From the NCBI GenBank assembly GCA_021775715.1, contig JAJFHI010000027.1, positions 1-5,027 on the forward strand: 5,027 nucleotides of DNA, given 5' to 3'. The notes beneath the pieces were generated by a model. That model made no database searches. It was not told the DNA's origin and saw only the letters and a list, made by a program, of their open reading frames with translations. Within the stretch, counting starts at the first letter, position 1. Each line of letters opens with the position of its first letter. The DNA comes from Hyphomicrobiaceae bacterium (GTDB taxonomy: Bacteria; Pseudomonadota; Alphaproteobacteria; Rhizobiales; Hyphomicrobiaceae). The position numbers and the translations under genes are program-made. This document shows, in pieces, positions 1 to 4,237 of the stretch.

Positions 1-104
1 TGCGCGACACGAAGTTTGTTTGGATTGGCCAGAGCGAGATGCGGCATGCCAATGCTGCCCGCAACGGCCGCTCCACCTGCCAGCACATTGCGGCGGGTGA
101 TCAT
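1..104 (-). CDS. Partial gene: exported protein with Tat-type signal peptide (N-terminus only)
   Basis: Read on the minus strand from an ATG at 104, 34 codons are open before the window edge. The N-terminus has a twin-arginine motif (TRRNVLAG, residues 3-10), a small-residue hydrophobic stretch to about residue 22 and a likely cleavage site after LALA (residue 26). The mature protein begins NPNKLRVA. This is a typical Tat signal, so the product is probably exported folded to the periplasm. An AAGGAG on the minus strand (complement of 112-117) lies 7 bases before this ATG; another ATG at 109 reaches a stop after two codons and is excluded. The mature start resembles secreted Gfo/Idh/MocA-type oxidoreductases (a Rossmann beta strand, LRVA). 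A quinoprotein-associated binding protein is also possible, but the base pair after LRVA (CA, so His or Gln) fits that family less well. Function is unassigned. The gene is divergent from the ABC genes. Confidence 0.72.
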   Translation of the reverse strand, partial: MITRRNVLAGGAAVAGSIGMPHLALANPNKLRVA

Positions 105-111
105 TGCATGT

Positions 112-117
112 CTCCTT
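112..117 (-). promoter_or_regulatory. Ribosome binding site of the divergent Tat-signal gene
   Basis: The minus strand reads AAGGAG here, 7 bases before the ATG at 104. It decides the start in favour of 104 over the ATG at 109, which opens a two-codon dead end. Confidence 0.7.
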
Positions 118-171
118 CACGGCACTGCCGATATCTATTCAAGAATTCCATCCCTTATTTTCAGTCCCTTT

Positions 172-192
172 CCGGATCTTTATTTTGTCCGG
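172..192. repeat. 21-bp dyad with CCGGA/TCCGG arms
   Basis: CCGGA at 172-176 and TCCGG at 188-192 form perfect 5-bp inverted arms around an 11-base AT-rich core. The site lies about 70-90 bases upstream of the minus-strand start codon. The size and AT-rich centre suit a dimeric regulator's operator, but the arms are short enough to arise by chance. TTATTTT occurs both in the core (180-186) and 25 bases earlier (155-161). Confidence 0.3.
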
Positions 193-205
193 TTTCATAT
201 GGGAA

Positions 206-222
206 TTTCGCTTTTTGCGAAA
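206..222. repeat. Short hairpin TTTCGC-T5-GCGAAA
   Basis: TTTCGC (206-211) and GCGAAA (217-222) are perfect 6-bp inverted arms around five T residues. No T tract follows on either strand, so this is not a standard terminator. It could be an operator or a hairpin in the leader of the minus-strand gene. Confidence 0.3.
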
Positions 223-254
223 GGCCTTAATCCTATCTGCGGTCGTGGGTATCA

Positions 255-375
255 TTAATCAATGCCTGCTTCGCGCAAGCTTAGCAAAACGATACCACGC
301 ACCTAACCTTAAACTTATGTAACGCAGGAATGTACGTATTACATGGCAAACGCCGATCGCAATCACATTGATTAA
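255..375. repeat. Separated 10-bp inverted repeat pair (TTAATCAATG / CATTGATTAA)
   Basis: TTAATCAATG at 255-264 is the exact reverse complement of CATTGATTAA at 366-375; the centres are 111 bases apart. Both copies lie in non-coding DNA between divergent genes. The left copy is itself part of a shorter dyad (CATT-AATC-AATG, 253-264). Paired operator sites for one regulator are possible. Confidence 0.4.
317..344. repeat. ATGTAA / TTACAT dyad
   Basis: ATGTAA at 317-322 and TTACAT at 339-344 are inverted with a 16-base spacer that holds the palindrome TACGTA (333-338). A third copy in direct orientation, ATGTAAT, is at 617-623 next to the extended -10-like element. The arms are short and may be chance. 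Confidence 0.25.
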
Positions 376-431
376 CTCCGTAGCCCGCGTTTAGAGCGCG
401 TTGTAACAGCCTTGCGCGCGCGCGATGCGAT

Positions 432-452
432 CGGGAATTCTTCCCGTTTTTT
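432..452 (+). terminator. Orphan Rho-independent terminator in the divergent intergenic region
   Basis: CGGGAA (432-437), loop TTC (438-440) and TTCCCG (441-446) make a perfect 6-bp stem with a 3-base loop. It is followed at once by six T residues (447-452). This is a textbook intrinsic terminator layout on the plus strand, although the stem is short. No protein-coding gene ends before it on this strand, and the next plus gene begins about 315 bases later. It may end a small RNA or stop a long leader transcript of the binding-protein gene. Confidence 0.5.
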
Positions 453-622
453 CATGGGACGCTCCCCTGAAAGTCCGCCGAAACCATTTCAAATCGCCAA
501 ACATGTCTGCCACGCGCTTGCTTTTGCGGGCGCACCACCGAACAATGCCTAAGCCCCTTAAACCTGTCGGAGATTTCATGTTTACGGCCTTCTTTTTGGC
601 GTACACATTGGCCCTAATGTAA

Positions 623-631
623 TGATATAAC
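623..631 (+). promoter_or_regulatory. Candidate extended -10 promoter element for the ABC gene cluster
   Basis: TGATATAAC matches the extended -10 pattern TGnTATAAT at all but the last base. No good -35 hexamer lies 17 bases upstream (603-608 is ACACAT), which is tolerated when an extended -10 is present. Transcription would begin near 638 and give a leader of about 130 bases before the preferred start at 768. Confidence 0.35.
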
Positions 632-651
632 GTTTGCATGCAGGAGTGCGA

Positions 652-663
652 ATGTCGAACTGA
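652..663 (+). other. Three-codon start-stop ORF (Met-Ser-Asn) with strong Shine-Dalgarno
   Basis: AGGAG at 642-646 stands 5 bases before an ATG at 652. The frame reads Met-Ser-Asn and stops at TGA (661-663). This Shine-Dalgarno is as good as any other in the window, yet it leads to almost no peptide and is out of frame with the downstream gene. It could be a minimal upstream ORF that affects leader translation, or chance. Confidence 0.25.
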
Positions 664-758
664 CGGCAGGTTAAGCAGATCTACGCGACCGCTCCCGATC
701 AAGGAAAATGCTTGTCTTGGCTCGTACCGCCACTAAATTGCGTCAAAAAAGAAATCTT

Positions 759-766
759 AGGAAGGA
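759..766 (+). promoter_or_regulatory. Ribosome binding site favouring the start at 768
   Basis: AGGAAGGA lies just before the ATG at 768, with its first AGGA ending 5 bases upstream. The alternative ATG at 708 has AAGGA (701-705) only 2 bases away, too close for normal use. The frame is closed upstream by TAA at 672-674, so no earlier start exists. Confidence 0.5.
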
Positions 767-767
767 A

Positions 768-2078
768 ATGATCTTGGCGTCTCACGTCCCGAAGTTTCGC
801 AAGCCCAAATTCGGCAGGCCCTCTGCCCGGTCAGTTGCCGTCGTAGTACACGCCGACCGCACTCGACTGATATGGCTTAGCGCGCTTTTATTTGCAGCCT
901 TGGCCTTAACCATTAGCGGTAAGCCTGTTGCGGCCCAGGACGGCGCCGGCACACAGACCATCAAGATCGTTTACCTGCGCGAAAACCAAGACAAACTTTC
1001 TCCCATATCCCTGCTCGACCAGCCCACGGAAGACCGTGGCTTTGCCGGTGCCGAGCTTGGCATCAAGGACAACAACACGACTGGTAGCTTTGTTGGCCAA
1101 CACTTCGAACTCACCAAATTCGAAAGTGCAGACCCTGCCGAACTCATCGCCGAAGCCGTCAAGCGTGCGGCAGCGGGCGAAGGTCTGATTGTCGCCGACG
1201 TTGCACCACAAACGCTTTTGAAAATAGCGGATGCGGTGGGCGGAAAAGATGCCTTGATCTTCAACGCAAGCGCCCACCACGGCAATCTGCGCGAAACTGA
1301 CTGCAGGGCGAACGTCAAACACACAACGCCCTCCTACGCAATGCTGGCGGACGGCCTCACACAATACCTCGCTTGGAAGAAATGGCGCCGCTGGTTCCTT
1401 GTCTCCGGTCCATCACCCGAAGACCAGTTGTTTGCCGATGCGCTCCGCGCGTCTGCGAAAAAGTTTGGCATGAAAATCGTCGAAGAACGCACGTTTAAAT
1501 ATGATGCCGGTGCCCGGCGCACCGATGGCGGCTACGATCAAATCCAGCAACAAATTCCAAAATTCACGCAAAATGCGCCCGACTACGATGTCCTCGTTAT
1601 TGCTGACGAAGCGGGCTTGTTTGGCGCCTACTTTCCATATCGCACATGGGATGCGCGCCCCGTGGTCGGCACCGTCGGGCTCTATCCGGCAAGCTGGCAC
1701 CCAGCCATTGAATTGTGGGGCGGAACACAGTTCCAAAACCGCTTCCGCCGCGACCATAATCGTCCCATGACGGCACTCGACTACGACGCGTGGGTGGCTG
1801 TGCGATCCATAGGAGAAGCAGCGACGCGCACACAGAAATCAGCCGCCAAATCACTGATTGAATACATGCGGTCGGGCGAGTTCGAAATCGCTGCTTTCAA
1901 AGGCCAAAAGCTGACTTATCGCAAATGGAATGGGCAGCTGCGTCAACCTATATTCATCGTGACTGATAAATTACACGTGACAGTGTCGCCGCAGAAAGAG
2001 TACCTGCACCGATTCTCAGAACTTGACACATTAGGGATCGACAAACCCAAATCGCAATGCCGTGTGTTTACCAATTAA
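768..2078 (+). CDS. PQQ-alcohol-dehydrogenase-associated ABC transporter substrate-binding protein (LutA/PedA1-type)
   Basis: This is a periplasmic binding protein of the branched-chain amino acid receptor-like type I fold, of the family named for PQQ-dependent alcohol dehydrogenase systems (TIGR03863). Recognisable landmarks, numbered from the start at 768, are DRGFAGAELGIKDNNTTG (89-106), RETDCRAN (175-182), the Trp/Arg-rich YLAWKKWRRW (200-209), YFPYRTWDARPV (288-299), FKGQKLTYRKWNGQLRQP (377-394) and SELDTLG (417-423). Cys179 and Cys431 are the only cysteines of the mature protein and could form a disulfide. A hydrophobic segment (34-49) and VAA|QD cleavage near residue 56 make a signal peptide with an unusually long basic n-region. 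An ATG at 708 would add 20 residues, but its AAGGA is only 2 bases away. The ATG at 768 has AGGAAGG upstream and is preferred. It is probably the substrate receptor for the ATPase and permease downstream; relatives serve lanthanide-dependent growth. Confidence 0.9.
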   Translation: MILASHVPKFRKPKFGRPSARSVAVVVHADRTRLIWLSALLFAALALTISGKPVAAQDGAGTQTIKIVYLRENQDKLSPISLLDQPTEDRGFAGAELGIKDNNTTGSFVGQHFELTKFESADPAELIAEAVKRAAAGEGLIVADVAPQTLLKIADAVGGKDALIFNASAHHGNLRETDCRANVKHTTPSYAMLADGLTQYLAWKKWRRWFLVSGPSPEDQLFADALRASAKKFGMKIVEERTFKYDAGARRTDGGYDQIQQQIPKFTQNAPDYDVLVIADEAGLFGAYFPYRTWDARPVVGTVGLYPASWHPAIELWGGTQFQNRFRRDHNRPMTALDYDAWVAVRSIGEAATRTQKSAAKSLIEYMRSGEFEIAAFKGQKLTYRKWNGQLRQPIFIVTDKLHVTVSPQKEYLHRFSELDTLGIDKPKSQCRVFTN

Positions 2079-2183
2079 ATGCGGACGAGGCCTAATCGTT
2101 CGCCGCACCAACAACGGACAATGCGGGCAGCCATACCAAAAATTAAAAAAAAATTCTCAGGGCACACGCATACAACGACCTAG
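2079..2183 (+). CDS. Possible small ORF, 34 residues, very basic, directly after the binding protein
   Basis: An ATG follows the TAA stop of the binding-protein gene without any gap (TAAATG) and opens 34 codons to a TAG at 2181-2183. The product is rich in Arg, Lys, His and Thr (starts MRTRPNRSPHQQ, ends GHTHTTT), with no signal peptide or hydrophobic segment. A Lys-rich part comes from an A9 run (2145-2153). There is no separate Shine-Dalgarno; expression would depend on coupling to the upstream stop. An ORF this short is easily due to chance. I recognise no family, and most likely this is untranslated spacer DNA before the propeller gene. Confidence 0.15.
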   Translation: MRTRPNRSPHQQRTMRAAIPKIKKKFSGHTHTTT

Positions 2184-2191
2184 AACGACTT

Positions 2192-2196
2192 GGAGG
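2192..2196 (+). promoter_or_regulatory. Strong Shine-Dalgarno fixing a GTG start
   Basis: GGAGG stands 7 bases before the GTG at 2204. The next in-frame ATG (2264) would remove most of the signal peptide, so the GTG start is well supported. Confidence 0.75.
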
Positions 2197-2203
2197 AAAC
2201 TAA

Positions 2204-3196
2204 GTGAACGCTAATCGACGATTTTCGACCACGACTTTTGCGGCGCGGTTGTTTGCACTTTCGATGCTGACCATGAGCGCGCCTGCGATGGCCGATCGCG
2301 CATTTGTCTCGAATGAAAAAGACAACACCGTTAGCGTGATCGATATTGATGCAGGCACCGTAATTGAGACGATCAAAGTCGGCCAACGTCCCCGCGGTCT
2401 CATCCTTGCCCACGACGGAAAATGGATGTTGGTCGCGGTCAGCGATGACAACCGTATCGAGGTGTACGACACCGAGACCTACAAGTTTGTCAAAAGCCTG
2501 AAGTCCGGCGAAGACCCCGAGTTGTTCGCAATGCACCCCGACGGCAAACGGATTTTCATTGCCAACGAAGACGATAACCTGGTCACTGTTGTTGATATCG
2601 ACAGCAACAAAATTGTTGCCGAGATTCCGGTCGGTGTGGAGCCGGAGGGCATCGGCATGAGCCCCGACGGCAAGACCGTGGTCAACACGTCGGAAACGAC
2701 GAACATGGCGCACTTCATCGACACGGCCACCAATAAAATCGTCCATAACGTTCTCGTCGATCAACGCCCGCGCGTCGCAGAATTCACGGCCGACGGCAAA
2801 CAACTCTGGGTCAGCTCGGAAATCGGCGGCACGGTATCTGTGATCGATGTCGCGACGCACAAGGTAATCAAGAAAATTAAATTCGATGTTGCCGGGATCA
2901 CACCTGAGACCATTCAGCCCGTCGGTGTGCGGATCACAAAGGATGGTAGCAAGGCATTTGTCGCCCTTGGCCCGTCCAACCGCGTTGCCGCTGTCAACGC
3001 CAAAACCTTTGAGGTGGAGAAATACATCCTCGTCGGCCAGCGCGTATGGAACTTGGCTTTCACACAAGATGAAAAATTCTTAATGACCACCAATGGCACA
3101 TCGAATGATGTTACGATTATTGATGTCGCCAAACTTCGCGGCGTTAAAAGCATCAAAACCGGTCGCTATCCCTGGGGCATTGCGATCGGCAATTAA
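2204..3196 (+). CDS. Secreted seven-bladed YVTN beta-propeller of the PQQ-dependent catabolism type
   Basis: This is a 330-residue periplasmic beta-propeller of the family linked to PQQ-dependent catabolism (TIGR03866); PedA2 of Pseudomonas putida is a likely relative. The signal peptide spans residues 1-30, with RR near the start, a hydrophobic core and cleavage at APAMA|D. The mature part divides cleanly into seven YVTN-type repeats at 31-73, 74-115, 116-157, 158-199, 200-249, 250-291 and 292-330. Most are 42 residues and have the pattern (F/V)(V/I)(A/S)NE..N.V.VID, a G.(R/E)P turn and a closing DGK. Blade 5 carries an extra eight or so residues (GITPETIQP). Blades 1-3 have acidic turns (NEKDN, SDDN, NEDDN). 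No catalytic residues are apparent, so it is probably a binding or scaffold protein for the transporter or dehydrogenase. It begins with GTG after a GGAGG site, 125 bases behind the binding-protein gene, and probably shares its transcript. Confidence 0.92.
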   Translation: MNANRRFSTTTFAARLFALSMLTMSAPAMADRAFVSNEKDNTVSVIDIDAGTVIETIKVGQRPRGLILAHDGKWMLVAVSDDNRIEVYDTETYKFVKSLKSGEDPELFAMHPDGKRIFIANEDDNLVTVVDIDSNKIVAEIPVGVEPEGIGMSPDGKTVVNTSETTNMAHFIDTATNKIVHNVLVDQRPRVAEFTADGKQLWVSSEIGGTVSVIDVATHKVIKKIKFDVAGITPETIQPVGVRITKDGSKAFVALGPSNRVAAVNAKTFEVEKYILVGQRVWNLAFTQDEKFLMTTNGTSNDVTIIDVAKLRGVKSIKTGRYPWGIAIGN

Positions 3197-3442
3197 CTTT
3201 ACTTTCGTGCGAGGGCGATCAACTCGGGTACCGATTGAAATCCCTCCCGACTCTTGAAACCTGCGGGCCGTTCGGTCTGAGTATTCCAAGTGCTGTCGCT
3301 GTCCGGGAGGATGCGATTGCACTTTGAATTTATTTGGGAACGCATAAAATGGCAGTAAATGCTCAAAATTACGACGTTGGCGGATATCTGCTTCGCTTTG
3401 TCGGTTCCGACGTCCCGCTAAAGAAAAACATGTAATAGAAAA
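3197..3442. other. Intergenic gap between propeller and ATPase genes
   Basis: This 246-base gap has no clear terminator: a weak TCGGG/CCCGA pairing (3224-3228 with 3246-3250) has a 17-base loop and no T tract. A tighter dyad, GTCGG-TT-CCGAC (3400-3411), lies inside the possible 28-codon ORF. A weak promoter-like pair, TTGAAT (3324-3329) and TAAAAT (3345-3350), has only a 15-base spacer and would start transcription after the small ORF's ATG, so the two readings conflict. The absence of a terminator favours read-through from the propeller gene into the ATPase gene. Confidence 0.4.
3349..3435 (+). CDS. Possible 28-residue small ORF just before the ABC ATPase gene
   Basis: An ATG at 3349 opens 28 codons that end with TAA at 3433-3435, seven bases before the ATPase ATG. 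GGGAA (3336-3340) lies 8 bases upstream and is an acceptable Shine-Dalgarno. The peptide begins MAVNAQNYDVGGYLL and ends VPLKKNM; it has no signal peptide or known motif. Its main interest is position: the ATPase start has no visible ribosome site of its own, so translation of this ORF could load ribosomes onto it. No homologue is known to me, and chance remains quite possible. Confidence 0.3.
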   Translation: MAVNAQNYDVGGYLLRFVGSDVPLKKNM

Positions 3443-4237
3443 ATGCAAGACATGCTCAATCGCGCCGACACTCCTCCAATCTCCAATGCGCTCCATATCA
3501 AGGGCGTCAGCCACACATTTGGATCTTTCAAGGCATTGGATAATGTGTCCCTTGAGGTCGAACGCGGCAGTTTCACGGTTCTGCTCGGGCCGAATGGCGC
3601 CGGCAAATCAACGCTGTTTTCGCTTGTCACGCGTCTCTACGATAACGTATCCGGCACGATCGACATTCTTGGCGCCGATATTCGCCGCCAGCCAACGTTG
3701 GCACTCAGACGCCTTGGCGTTGTCTTTCAAAGCAGGACGCTTGATTCAGACCTGTCGCTTGCGCAGAACCTTTACTATCACGCAAAGCTGCATGGCTTTT
3801 CCGGCACCGAAGCGCGCGAACGCGGAGCCCATGCCTTGAAGGTTGTTGGCCTTTCCGACCGCGCAGACCACAAAGTTCGAGAGCTCTCAGGCGGCCAGGC
3901 ACGGCGCGTTGAAATCGCCCGCTCGTTGCTGCATCGCCCAGCTATGTTGTTGCTCGATGAACCGACCGTCGGCCTCGATATCGCGTCGCGTGAGGGCGTA
4001 GTGAAAATCGTCCGAGATCTGGTCCGGCGCGAGAACCTCGGCGTTTTGTGGGCCACACACTTAATTGACGAAATTGAAGAATCCGACCGCGTCGTCGTCA
4101 TGCACAAGGGTAAGATCCTTTACGCTGGCACAGTCCCCGGCATGCTCGAACATGCCGGTGAAGCTAACATTCGCTCGGCGTTCAATAAACTCGTCGATGC
4201 CGATACTCCGGATAACAAAGCAGGGGCCGCGGCATGA
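3443..4237 (+). CDS. ABC transporter ATP-binding protein of the PQQ-associated system (LutE/PedB-type)
   Basis: This is a complete 264-residue ABC ATPase that powers the permease encoded next. The motifs are intact: Walker A GPNGAGKST (49-57), Q-loop Gln96 in VVFQS, signature LSGGQ (148-152), Walker B AMLLLDEP (167-174) with catalytic Glu173, D-loop GLD (177-179) and switch His206 in WATH. The sequence matches the ATPases found beside PQQ-dependent dehydrogenases (TIGR03864). Phrases such as FQSRTLDSDLSLAQNLYYHAKLHG are typical of these and of the related drug- and nodulation-factor-export ATPases. The C-terminus (about 232-264) is a short tail ending in Ala residues. The start is uncertain: the ATG at 3443 has no clear Shine-Dalgarno, and another ATG follows at 3452. 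A small ORF ends seven bases before it. The 3' end overlaps the permease start by four bases (ATGA), which indicates translational coupling and 1:1 assembly at the inner membrane. Confidence 0.93.
   Translation: MQDMLNRADTPPISNALHIKGVSHTFGSFKALDNVSLEVERGSFTVLLGPNGAGKSTLFSLVTRLYDNVSGTIDILGADIRRQPTLALRRLGVVFQSRTLDSDLSLAQNLYYHAKLHGFSGTEARERGAHALKVVGLSDRADHKVRELSGGQARRVEIARSLLHRPAMLLLDEPTVGLDIASREGVVKIVRDLVRRENLGVLWATHLIDEIEESDRVVVMHKGKILYAGTVPGMLEHAGEANIRSAFNKLVDADTPDNKAGAAA

Larger units (their letters stand above)
105..767. other. Long divergent intergenic control region without a convincing gene
   Basis: About 660 bases separate the start of the minus-strand Tat-signal gene from the preferred start of the binding protein. 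The open frames here do not look like genes. The longest plus frames (16-258, 104-322, 425-622) lack Shine-Dalgarno sites and family resemblance, and a 103-codon minus frame (391-702) starts with TTG and has no ribosome site. What can be seen is regulatory in style: several dyads, a GC-alternating tract at 414-424, one terminator-like hairpin with a T tract, and an extended -10-like sequence near the downstream gene. The first half is AT-richer than the coding sequence. I recognise no tRNA, known riboswitch or insertion sequence. Confidence 0.6.

Noticed and set aside
414..424. Alternating GC tract as a tandem repeat or recombination site
   Set aside because: It is only 11 bases and no repeat array or mobile-element ends surround it; it is better treated as part of the structured sequence before the terminator.
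425..622. Plus-strand 65-codon frame after the GC-alternating tract
   Set aside because: There is no Shine-Dalgarno, it contains the terminator hairpin just after its start, and its product has no family resemblance.
391..702. Minus-strand frame of 103 codons in the divergent region
   Set aside because: It begins with TTG, lacks a ribosome site, runs antisense through the terminator-like hairpin and control elements, and its product has no recognisable family or signal.
906..1364. Minus-strand 152-codon frame opposite the binding-protein gene
   Set aside because: It is a shadow of a strongly supported sense gene, with no ribosome site or domain.
2138..2153. A-rich tract as a minus-strand terminator
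   Set aside because: It would give a T run on the minus strand, but no stable hairpin precedes it in that direction and no minus-strand gene ends there.
2180..3067. Long minus-strand open frame of 295 codons opposite the beta-propeller gene
   Set aside because: It lies wholly antisense to a clear repeat protein. Its composition mirrors the sense codons, it has no Shine-Dalgarno, and it shows no domain pattern of its own.
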